IMG/VR virus record: IMGVR_UViG_3300037507_002357
Coordinates: 1 to 31,891 of that record
DNA: 31,891 nt
Direction: 5' to 3' (one strand)
DNA from: a virus
Shown: piece after piece, positions 13,463 to 20,724 of the stretch
Layout: each line of letters starts with the position of its first letter
Position numbering within the stretch: position 1 is the stretch's first letter
Made by a program: the position numbers and the translations under genes
Notes under the pieces: generated by a model
Database searches by the model: none
Seen by the model: only the letters and a program-made list of their open reading frames with translations
Told to the model about the DNA's origin: nothing

Positions 13463-14385
13463 CCGCAACACCATCCAGCCTTCAGCCCACTCCGGAACAG
13501 GTGCAGATGGCCGGGCGCCATCACGACAGGGATGCCTTGGCCGGTTTCCTGCAGGAGATCGCGGAGGAGGACGCGGAACTGGCAGCGGCGAGCGCCGCAC
13601 CTCCAGCGGCCTTGGTTGCGCCCGCGCCCCTCGCCCCCGCCGCCCCCGGCGCGCAAGAAGGACAGCTGCTGGCCGGGAAATTCCAGGGCGTTGCGGCGTT
13701 GGAGCAGGGGTACCTGGAGTTGCAGCGCAAGCTCGGCGAGCGGCCACAGCCAGCCCCGCCCGCGCCGCCCGCGCCGCTGAGCCGGGAGGAGGCCGTGAGC
13801 GGCTATGGCGAAGCGGTGGTGGTGGCCGCTGAGGCACAAGGCATCGACCTGGGGCAGTGGGACCAGCTGGTGCGGCAGGGCGCGGACACTGCTCCCCTCC
13901 GGGAGAAGCTCGCTGGTGCGCTTGGGATCGCCCCGTCGGTGATCGAGGGCTATGAGCGGGCATTTCGTCCCTCCCCGGCTGCCCCCGCAGCGACCCCCGG
14001 CGGTGGCGGCCTGAGCGCAGCCGACGAAGCGGCGATCGTGGCGGAGGCCGGGGGCGCTGCGGCGTTCCAAGAGCTCAGCCAGTGGGCGGCCGCCGGGCTC
14101 AGCGCCGCCCAGTTGGACGACTACAACGCAGCCATCGACACCGGCAACCCCGCCGCCGCCCGCGCCGCCGTGCGGTGGCTGCAGGCGATCAGGGCCGCTC
14201 AGCCGAGCGAGCCGCCGCTGCTCCTGGGCGGGGCCCCCACTGGCGCCGACGTGTTCGAAAGCGAGGCTGAAGCGCTTGAAGCGAAAAATGTCCTGACCGC
14301 CAGCGGGAGGCCTCGCTACCTGGTGGACCCGAAATACCGGGCACAGATTGACGCGAAGTTTGCAAGGTCGAACATCTTCGGGTAG
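13459..14385 (+). CDS. Capsid assembly scaffolding protein, T7 gp9-like
   Basis: The 308-residue protein is the same length as T7 gp9 (307) and lies between portal and capsid. It is acidic and Ala/Pro/Glu-rich with extended, low-complexity segments, as expected for a scaffold that leaves the procapsid. A short motif GKFQGVAALEQGYLELQRK is the G-K-F/x-x-x-x-x-L-x-x-x-Y-x-E/x-L-x-x-K segment common to phage scaffolds. The C-terminal part ends in LVDPKYRAQIDAKFARSNIFG, a helix of the type that binds the capsid protein. It starts in an ATGA overlap with the portal gene. Confidence 0.85.
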   Translation: MTATPSSLQPTPEQVQMAGRHHDRDALAGFLQEIAEEDAELAAASAAPPAALVAPAPLAPAAPGAQEGQLLAGKFQGVAALEQGYLELQRKLGERPQPAPPAPPAPLSREEAVSGYGEAVVVAAEAQGIDLGQWDQLVRQGADTAPLREKLAGALGIAPSVIEGYERAFRPSPAAPAATPGGGGLSAADEAAIVAEAGGAAAFQELSQWAAAGLSAAQLDDYNAAIDTGNPAAARAAVRWLQAIRAAQPSEPPLLLGGAPTGADVFESEAEALEAKNVLTASGRPRYLVDPKYRAQIDAKFARSNIFG

Positions 14386-14403
14386 AAATACACCATGAGT
14401 TGA

Positions 14404-14419
14404 CCTGCACTCACGCAGA
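14404..14419 (+). promoter_or_regulatory. Candidate phage control motif, copy 3 (CCTGC-N6-GCAGA)
   Basis: CCTGCACTCACGCAGA keeps four of the five stem pairs of the motif before the ssDNA-binding and tail fibre genes. It lies in the capsid leader, where T7 has its strongest promoter phi10. A perfect palindrome follows at 14428-14439. Confidence 0.4.
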
Positions 14420-14427
14420 CCACGGGC

Positions 14428-14439
14428 CGGCCTAGGCCG
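14428..14439. promoter_or_regulatory. 12-base perfect palindrome in the capsid leader
   Basis: CGGCCTAGGCCG is its own reverse complement. It contains CCTAGG, the same core as the two direct repeats at 4030-4063. It could be an operator or a hairpin in the capsid messenger leader. Confidence 0.45.
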
Positions 14440-14490
14440 ACACCCCGATGTGCGCGCGTGCCGTGGCAGAGGCTCGCAGCAACCATTGCA

Positions 14491-15525
14491 GTGACCCTTA
14501 TTGGACTTTCGCGCCTTGGCCAGATCCGAGGCGTTGACACAAACAACTTCGCGCTGTTCCAGAAGCTTTCCATGGCGGAGGTGCTGACGGCCTTCGACCG
14601 CCAGCTCGTATTCAACGGGCGGGTCAAGGAACGCAGCATCACCCGTGGCCACTCGGCGCGGTTCAAGGTGACCGGCCGTCGGGTGGCTGGCTATCACACC
14701 CCCGGGACTCCGATCACGAATATCCCGACGGACGCCAACAACCCCAATCCCTCCAACGCTCCTTCCGACCGCAACGAGGAAATCATCAACCTCGACGGTC
14801 TCCTGGTGGCGCCCGACACCGTCAACGACCTCGAAGACCTCATGGAGGACGTTGACTACCGGCAGGACACCATGCACCAGCTGGGGGAGGCGCTAGCCCG
14901 CGAGCGGGATAGCCGGACCGCGAGGATAATCTTCGCGGCTGCCAACAGCAGCACCGAGCCCCTGGCCAAGGGGGTGAATGCGGGCCGCACGGGCTTCGTC
15001 AAGACCCTGACCGCCGGCTACTCCACGGCGTCCAAGACGGCGCGGGGTGACGAGCTGGCCCAGGCCATCGGCGACATTGTCGTGGCCCTGCGCAAGAAGG
15101 ACGTACCCACGGAAGACCTTCTGTGCGTCGTGCCGCCTGAGGAATACGATTTCCTCACGGAAGGAAGCAAGGTCATCAACACGGATTTCAACTCCGGCGT
15201 GGTGTCCGGCGCCTATGCCGCTGGCACGATCGGCAGGGTCAAGGGGCTACCGGTGATGTGGTCCAACCATGTCACGCAGGCCAACTACACCCTGCAGCCC
15301 TTTGACCGCAACCCTCAGTACGCGCAAAACCTGTCGAAGTGCAGGGGCCTGATTTTCCACAGGGATTGCATGGGGATCCTGAACCTGCGGCGCCCCCAGC
15401 TGCAGATGACGGACCCGAACGGCGACTACAACGTGGTCTACCAGGCTCAGCTGTTCGTCGCACGGATGGCCATCGGCATGGCTCCACTGCGGGACGAGTG
15501 CGCCGCGGCCATCGTCATCCCCTAG
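14491..15525 (+). CDS. Major capsid protein, T7 gp10-like
   Basis: The capsid shell protein of the HK97 fold. It aligns in order with T7 gp10: SRLGQIRG, ALFQKLSMAEVLTAF (T7 ALFLKVFGGEVLTAF), RSITRGHSARFKVTGR (T7 RSISSGKSAQFPVLGR), a GYHTPG loop, INLDGLLVAPDTVNDLED (T7 ITIDGLLTADVLIYDIED) and a C-terminal GLIFHRDCMGILNLR (T7 GLFMHRSAVGTVKLR). From GTG 14491 it is 344 residues, the same as gp10A. The frame is also open to a GTG at 14458, and no Shine-Dalgarno sequence precedes either. I prefer 14491 because relatives have only a few residues before S-R-L/V-G-Q. A terminator follows, so this gene ends a transcription unit. No gp10B-type extension is seen before the terminator. Confidence 0.92.
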   Translation: MTLIGLSRLGQIRGVDTNNFALFQKLSMAEVLTAFDRQLVFNGRVKERSITRGHSARFKVTGRRVAGYHTPGTPITNIPTDANNPNPSNAPSDRNEEIINLDGLLVAPDTVNDLEDLMEDVDYRQDTMHQLGEALARERDSRTARIIFAAANSSTEPLAKGVNAGRTGFVKTLTAGYSTASKTARGDELAQAIGDIVVALRKKDVPTEDLLCVVPPEEYDFLTEGSKVINTDFNSGVVSGAYAAGTIGRVKGLPVMWSNHVTQANYTLQPFDRNPQYAQNLSKCRGLIFHRDCMGILNLRRPQLQMTDPNGDYNVVYQAQLFVARMAIGMAPLRDECAAAIVIP

Positions 15526-15562
15526 CCTGGGCCTGTCGGGTCTGCGACACATGGGATCTCGG

Positions 15563-15592
15563 GCCTCGCCGCTTCGGTGGCGGGGCTTTTTT
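15563..15592 (+). terminator. Intrinsic terminator after the capsid gene
   Basis: GCCTCGCCGC and GTGGCGGGGC form a ten-pair stem (two wobble pairs) closed by a very stable TTCG tetraloop, and six T residues follow. This is a textbook factor-independent terminator. It is in the same place as T7 T-phi, between the capsid and tail tube genes. It probably sets capsid expression above that of the genes downstream. Confidence 0.93.
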
Positions 15593-15607
15593 GTGCAGGC
15601 CGATAGG

Positions 15608-16276
15608 ATGAGCTCCACCGCTGCAGAGCAGATGGGGCTGGAAAACCAGGGCGTCACCCCGGGCCGCACCACCCTGCTGGAGGCCGTGAACATCTGCCTG
15701 GCGGCGATCGGGGAGCAGCCGGTCAACACGCTGGAGAACCAGCAGGTGCTTGAGGCGCGGACCGCTGAACGGACCATCCTCGAGTTCCACAAAGACGGCC
15801 AGACGCGCGGCTGGAGCTGGAACCGGGAGAAGGCCTACCCGTTCACCCGGAATGCAGGCGGGGAGATCGTGGTCCCGGCCAACATCGCTGAATGGCAGCC
15901 GGACCAATTCGAGCACCAGCACCGGTACCAGCTCCGTGGCCAGCGGGTCTACGACCGGGAAGGACACAGCTACCAGATCCCCGCCGCAGAAATTAAGGCT
16001 GACGTGGTCTGGCTCCTGCCGTGGGACGATTGCCCCGAGGCCTACAACCGCTGGACGCTGATACGGGCTGGGCGAGTGTTCTGCGCCAGGTTCGTGGGTG
16101 AGGTCAACGGTGTTCAGTTCGCCGCCGTCGACGAGGACGCAGCGTTCACGGAGCTGCAGCGGGTCGAGACCCAGCAGGCCAGGCCCAATGTCCTCACCGG
16201 CGCGGCGCGCTTCCCCACGTTCCGGCCAAGGGACGGCATGGGTAGCCGGCTGATCGGCGGGGGGAGTTGGCTGTGA
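15608..16276 (+). CDS. Tail tubular protein A, T7 gp11-like
   Basis: The 222-residue adaptor joins the portal to the tail nozzle. It aligns with T7 gp11 (196 residues): TTLLEAVNICLAAIGEQPVNTLE (T7 AVNDILASIGEPPVSTLE), a TRGWSWNREKAYP segment (T7 SRGWTFNIEEG), then VYDREGHSY, DVVWLLPWDDCPEAY and RAGRVFCARFVG. The start at ATG 15608 is chosen because it lies just after the terminator; an in-frame ATG at 15551 lies before the terminator stem and would encode it. The ribosome binding site is weak (AGG directly before the ATG). It overlaps the nozzle gene by four bases. Confidence 0.9.
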   Translation: MSSTAAEQMGLENQGVTPGRTTLLEAVNICLAAIGEQPVNTLENQQVLEARTAERTILEFHKDGQTRGWSWNREKAYPFTRNAGGEIVVPANIAEWQPDQFEHQHRYQLRGQRVYDREGHSYQIPAAEIKADVVWLLPWDDCPEAYNRWTLIRAGRVFCARFVGEVNGVQFAAVDEDAAFTELQRVETQQARPNVLTGAARFPTFRPRDGMGSRLIGGGSWL

Positions 16277-19200
16277 GCCTGGTTTCGTACCTCATCCCGA
16301 ACCTGATCCAGGGCGTCAGCCAGCAGCCGGACGGGCAGCGGGACCCGACACAGGGAGAGGTCCAGATCAATGCCGTCAGCTCCCAGGCCGAGGGCCTCAG
16401 GAAGCGCGACGGCACCGAAGCAATCGCCATGGTGAGCTCCACCCCGTTCGGGGATGTGGCCTTCCATCAGATCGAGAGGGATCGCACGGAGCGCTATCTG
16501 GTGGTAATCGGCAAGAGCGCAGTCCAGGTCTTCGACCTGGACGGCCTGCCGCGCACCGTCACCGCCCCAAGCGGCTACGGCTACCTGAGCAGCGTGCAGG
16601 CGCCGAGCAGCGACATCAGGGCGGCCACCATCGCCGACTTCACCTTCATCAGCAACACGCGCGCAGTGCCAGCGATGGCGACACCGGTGGCGCCAGCCAC
16701 CGCCAGACCCACCGCCCATGAATGCCTGGTCTGGGTGAAGGCCGCCAACTACGGGCAGACCTACCGGGTCAACATCAATGGCACCGAGGCGGCGGTGACA
16801 ACCCCAGTGGCGGCCGTCGTCGTGCAAGGCAGCACCACGACGGAAAACCGCATCAGCTCGGAGACCATCGCGGAGGCGATCCGGACGGCCCTGGCCGGGG
16901 TGGCCGGGGTCACCATCACCAGGTCTGGCAGCGTGCTGTGGGTTCAGTCGGCCAATCCGATCACGGTCAGGGCCACTGATGCCAGGGCGAATGCCGACAT
17001 CACGGCAATCACCTCGCGCGTCCAGGCCTTCACGGAGCTGCCCACAATCTCTCCCCTGGGCTACCAGGTGGAGATAGCTGGAGATCCCAGTAATAAATTC
17101 GACAACTATTACGTTGCCTTTCGCCCGCGTCCCGGCATCGGGACGTTCGGAGAGGGTACGTGGGAGGAGACCGTCGCGCCAGGCCTTCGTTACCGGATCG
17201 ACGCCGCGACCATGCCGCATGTCTTGGTCAGGCTGGCAAATGGGCAGTTCTACTTTGGGCCAGCCAATGGCTCCACGCAGAGCGGGACGGCGATACCCAG
17301 TTGGGGCGAGCGCACAGCAGGAGACCTTGACACTGCGCCGGACCCGAGCTTCATCGGCAACCCTATTCAAGATGTGTTCATTTTTAAGAATCGGCTCGGA
17401 ATACTGGCGGACGAAAACATTGTATTGAGCAGGTCCAGGGACTTCTTTGAGTTCTTCCCGGAAACCGTGACAGGCGTGCTTGACACCGACCCGATTGATC
17501 TGAGAGCCAGCAACCCGAAGGTGTCAGTGCTTCGCTACGCCATACCGTCACAGGACGAGCTTATTGTTACGTCGGACCAGATTCAGTTCAGGTTTAGTTC
17601 ATCCGACTCCCTGCTGTCGCCCGCGACAGCCCAGATCAATCTTTTAACCTCTTACGAGATCGACCCAGATGTTAGACCGATCGTCGCGTCGGGATCCATA
17701 ATCATGTGTCAAGTCAATAATCAATTTTCCCGGTTCAGGGAGTTTTCCGTGCGGGGCGCTGGGACAGCGCTTGTCGCTGACGCCGACGAGATCACCGCTC
17801 ACGTCAGCACGTACATACCGAACCAGGTTACAAGGCTTGCCGCAAATGACACCGGGAATGCGTGGTTTGCAATAAGCAGGAAGCAGGGGTACAAGAATAG
17901 GATTTACGTCTACAAATACTTCTTTCGGAACAGCGGCGCCGGCGCCGAGCGAGTACAGAGCAGCTGGAGCTTCTGGGAAACGTGCGCCGACCAGATCCTC
18001 CAGATCCTGTGCGTGCAAGAGCAGCTCTACATGCTTTGCCAGTACGGTAACGAGGTGTGGCTGGAGCGACTCTCCGTCACCGACAGGCTTGGCAATGCCC
18101 CGCCGCTCCTGGATCGCCGGGTCTCGACAACGACTCTCACGCCCGCGTCAATGCGGGTCGCATCTGGCGCCTGGGATCCGGTCAATAGAACCACGACATG
18201 GACCCTGCCTTACACCATTCGCGCTACCACGCAGGCCTGGTCTGGTGTCGCGCCGGGCCAGAACAGTATGGTGATGCTTGGGCAGGCAGCCAGCGGAAGC
18301 ACGATCGTCGGCCGCGGCGACTGGCGAGGCCGGGCCGTGTGGTTTGGGGTTCCGTATGATTTCGTATATCGATTTACAAGGTTTAGGTATTACAAGGAGG
18401 TCGGCGGCATAAGAACTGCCGTGAGCGCAATGCGGACTCAAATTCGCTACGCATTGCTCAGGTATCAAGGCACGTTTTTCTTCAAGGCCTGGGTCAAGGC
18501 CGAACGAAGAGACCCTGCGGTCTACACGTTTGACGGAACCGCGCTGGCCGTGCGCGGCTCGACCATCGGCGACGAGGTCGACACCAGCAACGTGGCGGAC
18601 GTAACGCCACCGGCGGCGCTGACGCTTGCGCTGGCGACCGACACGGGAGGGAGCGGGGCGGACGGGGTCACGTCTGACCCGACTATCAACGTTTCAGGCG
18701 TGGAGCCCGGCGCAACATGGGAGTTCTCGGTGAACAGCGGGAACACCTGGGCGCCTGGCGCAGGATCGTCTTTCGTCGCTCCGGCGGGAACCTATGGCAG
18801 CGGAGCACTCCAGGCTCGACAGACCGACTCGGCGGGAAATCGCGGGCCGGCCGGACAGAACCAGACGGAGATCGTGGTCTACGATCCGTTCACGATCCCC
18901 TCGATTCCTGGCGTCAGCCTCACCGTTACAGGTACCAGGGGCCGGCTATCCCATGTCACGCGGGTCAGGACTCGCAACAGCGTGTCCCAGTACATAACAG
19001 GCGGCGAGTGTCAATTTAGCTATCCAAACTATTCGTCGAGTGACTGGAGCGGCTACACAAACCTTCCGTCCCCGCCAGTCAGGATTCGAGCCGAAACGAT
19101 TACCGGCACCTGTCCACCGAACAACCCGGGACCGCGTGACGTGCGAATCTTTGTTGTTCTTGCTAATGGAGACGAATTCGGCGCCTTTAATCTGAATGCG

Positions 19201-19278
19201 GGCTTCGGCGGGTTTATTGGCATATCCGTAGAGTGCGAGTTTGAGACAACAGACCCCAAAGCTGGGCCGATCCCATGA
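16273..19278 (+). CDS. Tail tubular protein B (nozzle), T7 gp12-like, with inserted Ig-like domain
   Basis: This 1001-residue protein matches T7 gp12 (794 residues) from its N-terminus (SYLIPNLIQGVSQQPD; T7 LKGGISQQPD) through ADFTFISN, VEIAGDPSNKFDNYYV, DVFIFKNRLGILADENIVLSR, DPIDLRASNPKVSVLRYAIP and VYTFDGTALAVRGSTIG. The last aligns with T7 YTMAGARLGSNT near the gp12 end. After about residue 777 the sequence changes to an Ig-like domain (TPPAALTLALATDTGGSG, TWEFSVNSGNTW, LQARQTDSAGNRG), then about 125 beta-rich residues of unknown type. The C-terminal segment of gp12 is missing here and instead appears in the next small gene. GTG 16273 overlaps the previous stop; a TTG at 16267 is in frame. 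Patches of lower GC occur throughout. The protein forms the tail tip and channel gate. Confidence 0.9.
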   Translation: MSLVSYLIPNLIQGVSQQPDGQRDPTQGEVQINAVSSQAEGLRKRDGTEAIAMVSSTPFGDVAFHQIERDRTERYLVVIGKSAVQVFDLDGLPRTVTAPSGYGYLSSVQAPSSDIRAATIADFTFISNTRAVPAMATPVAPATARPTAHECLVWVKAANYGQTYRVNINGTEAAVTTPVAAVVVQGSTTTENRISSETIAEAIRTALAGVAGVTITRSGSVLWVQSANPITVRATDARANADITAITSRVQAFTELPTISPLGYQVEIAGDPSNKFDNYYVAFRPRPGIGTFGEGTWEETVAPGLRYRIDAATMPHVLVRLANGQFYFGPANGSTQSGTAIPSWGERTAGDLDTAPDPSFIGNPIQDVFIFKNRLGILADENIVLSRSRDFFEFFPETVTGVLDTDPIDLRASNPKVSVLRYAIPSQDELIVTSDQIQFRFSSSDSLLSPATAQINLLTSYEIDPDVRPIVASGSIIMCQVNNQFSRFREFSVRGAGTALVADADEITAHVSTYIPNQVTRLAANDTGNAWFAISRKQGYKNRIYVYKYFFRNSGAGAERVQSSWSFWETCADQILQILCVQEQLYMLCQYGNEVWLERLSVTDRLGNAPPLLDRRVSTTTLTPASMRVASGAWDPVNRTTTWTLPYTIRATTQAWSGVAPGQNSMVMLGQAASGSTIVGRGDWRGRAVWFGVPYDFVYRFTRFRYYKEVGGIRTAVSAMRTQIRYALLRYQGTFFFKAWVKAERRDPAVYTFDGTALAVRGSTIGDEVDTSNVADVTPPAALTLALATDTGGSGADGVTSDPTINVSGVEPGATWEFSVNSGNTWAPGAGSSFVAPAGTYGSGALQARQTDSAGNRGPAGQNQTEIVVYDPFTIPSIPGVSLTVTGTRGRLSHVTRVRTRNSVSQYITGGECQFSYPNYSSSDWSGYTNLPSPPVRIRAETITGTCPPNNPGPRDVRIFVVLANGDEFGAFNLNAGFGGFIGISVECEFETTDPKAGPIP

Positions 19279-19469
19279 CAACCAGCAACACTGCACCTTT
19301 CGGAGCATTGCCCGATCCCAAGACTTACTCGGACGGCATTTTCAGGGTTCCGATACAGGCCGAGGGCGAAAAGGTGATCCTGGAAATTCACAACGACACG
19401 CCAAACCCCTGTGCGCTTGTCAGCTGTGAATGGGTGGGGATGCTGTTTGGAAAGGCGAGGCTGCTGTGA
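19275..19469 (+). CDS. Detached C-terminal segment of the tail nozzle protein (gp12-like)
   Basis: The 64-residue protein begins in an ATGA overlap with the nozzle gene, in the -1 frame. TSNTAPFGALP and then YSDGIFRVPIQAEGEKV, LEIHNDTPNPCALVSCEWVG read like the last 55 residues of T7 gp12 (GSNTLRAG, TGQYRFPVVGNAKFNTVYI, DETTPLNIIGCGWEG). It is therefore the missing end of the nozzle, cut off by the Ig-like insertion. It may be made by re-initiation as a separate subunit, or joined by -1 slippage at the CCC just before the overlap. No ribosome binding site is seen, so expression should be coupled to the gene before it. The alignment is by eye but follows the same order of residues. Confidence 0.75.
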   Translation: MTTSNTAPFGALPDPKTYSDGIFRVPIQAEGEKVILEIHNDTPNPCALVSCEWVGMLFGKARLL

Positions 19470-19915
19470 ACTGGGCGACTCCCACTCCCTGCCGAATCGC
19501 GCATGTCGCCCGGCACATGCGCCAGCGGGACAGGGCCGAGGTGCTTGCCAGCCATGGCGTCAGCCCCGAAGATGCGGTAATGCAGAGCTGGCGCCACTCC
19601 GTTGTCTGCCACTCCATCATTGGCGACGATGGATCGCCGGTTGGGCTGGCAGGGGTGACCTCCAGCGGCAGCATCTGGCTGCTGGCAACGGATGGGCTCC
19701 TGGCAACCCCTGGCCACCGGCGCCAGTTCGTCAGGGGTGCAAGGATATGGGTCGAGTCTCTGCTGGACAGCGGGATGGGTCCCCTCCACAACTGGACCCT
19801 GGCGAGGAACCGCGTCGCGCTTCGCTGGCTGCGGTCCCTGGGTTTCACCGTTGAGCCTCCGGCCCCGATGGGGCCACGGCTTGAGCTGTTCTGCTACTTC
19901 GAGCGCCACTCCTGA
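19466..19915 (+). CDS. Internal virion protein A, gp13-like, GNAT-type fold
   Basis: The 149-residue protein starts at GTG in a GTGA overlap; an ATG at 19430 lies inside the previous gene and is not used. It has the pattern of the gp13-like proteins of T7-like phages: CRIAHVARHMRQRDRAEVLA, SPEDAVMQSWRHS, a strand GLAGVTSSGSIWLLATDGL, and ARNRVALRWLRSLGFTVEPP. The last block (N-x-x-A-x-x-W-L-x-x-L-G-F) is the signature of GNAT acetyltransferases. T7 gp13 is an assembly factor for the internal core, and acetyltransferase activity has not been shown in that family to my knowledge. The place between nozzle and gp14-like gene supports the call. Confidence 0.75.
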   Translation: MNWATPTPCRIAHVARHMRQRDRAEVLASHGVSPEDAVMQSWRHSVVCHSIIGDDGSPVGLAGVTSSGSIWLLATDGLLATPGHRRQFVRGARIWVESLLDSGMGPLHNWTLARNRVALRWLRSLGFTVEPPAPMGPRLELFCYFERHS

Positions 19916-20724
19916 TGGTCGTGTTCACCCCGATGCTGGGCGCCCTGGCCTTGGGCGGCGTGGAGGCGGGGCTGGGGGTGATGAGCTCCGCCATGCAGGG
20001 AGCAGGCGCCCGCCAGGACTACCTGAATCAGCGCGCGCTGCAGTCGGCGAACGACAGTTTCGCGCGCTGGCAGGCGGGCTTTAACGCCCGCTACGCCGAT
20101 GCCAATCAGCAGCAGCAGTTCTGGCAGTCGACGCTGGCGCACAACCAGCAACTGGCCTACGTCAACTCCCTGCGCAATTACGAGCTCTCCAAGGCCCTGG
20201 CCCAGGCCAATGTCGTGGCCGAGACTCGGGCCGCCGCCGGTGCCGAATTTGTTCAGCAGTCCGACGCGCTAAGCCAACGGTTTGCAGAGGCGGCAATGCA
20301 GGACGCGGTGGCGTTCCAGCAGTACCAAGTCGCAGCGCTCAAGGCCCGGTCCACCGTAGCGGCCAGCGGCCAGGAGGGCGCCAGCATCGACAGGCTGATC
20401 AATGACTACGCCCGCCAGGTGGGCGATTACGCAACAATCGAGCGGGTGAGCCAAGGGCTCAGGTCGCGCCAGTACGGCCGCGAACAGGCGTCACAGGTGG
20501 TCCAATACCTGAGCCGATACAACAGCCAGTCCTTCTACGAGCAGCAGCCCTACCTGGAGCCGATTGCGCCGTTCCAGCCTCTCCCGACCCTGCTGGCGCC
20601 GGCGGCCCCCTCGTTCACGGGCTCCGCTCCTTCTGGCGGCGCGACGGCCCTCAACATCGGCACGGCCCTGCTGGGCGGCGTGAGGACCGGCCTCGGCATC
20701 AATCAGCAGCTGAGGAAGGTCTGA
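19915..20724 (+). CDS. Internal virion protein B, T7 gp14-like
   Basis: The 269-residue protein (T7 gp14 is 196) starts one base inside the previous stop. A hydrophobic N-terminus (MLGALALGGVEAGLGVMSSA) is followed by long helices with Gln/Ala-rich heptads. The segment YQVAALKARSTVAASGQEGASIDRL matches T7 gp14 VQAIGSIRAAIGESMLEGSSMDRI in the order of its conserved residues. T7 gp14 is ejected first and forms a pore in the outer membrane. The C-terminus has GGATALNIGTALLGG, which again contains the LNIG motif of the three small proteins at 10698-11819. It overlaps the next gene by one base. Confidence 0.85.
   Translation: MVVFTPMLGALALGGVEAGLGVMSSAMQGAGARQDYLNQRALQSANDSFARWQAGFNARYADANQQQQFWQSTLAHNQQLAYVNSLRNYELSKALAQANVVAETRAAAGAEFVQQSDALSQRFAEAAMQDAVAFQQYQVAALKARSTVAASGQEGASIDRLINDYARQVGDYATIERVSQGLRSRQYGREQASQVVQYLSRYNSQSFYEQQPYLEPIAPFQPLPTLLAPAAPSFTGSAPSGGATALNIGTALLGGVRTGLGINQQLRKV

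Noticed and set aside
14448-14537. Short ORF from ATG 14448 in the capsid leader
   Set aside because: It has 29 codons, no ribosome binding site and no recognisable product, and it overlaps the start of the capsid frame.
13252-14877. A 541-codon minus-strand open frame across portal, scaffold and capsid genes
   Set aside because: It crosses three well-supported plus-strand genes and has shadow-like composition.
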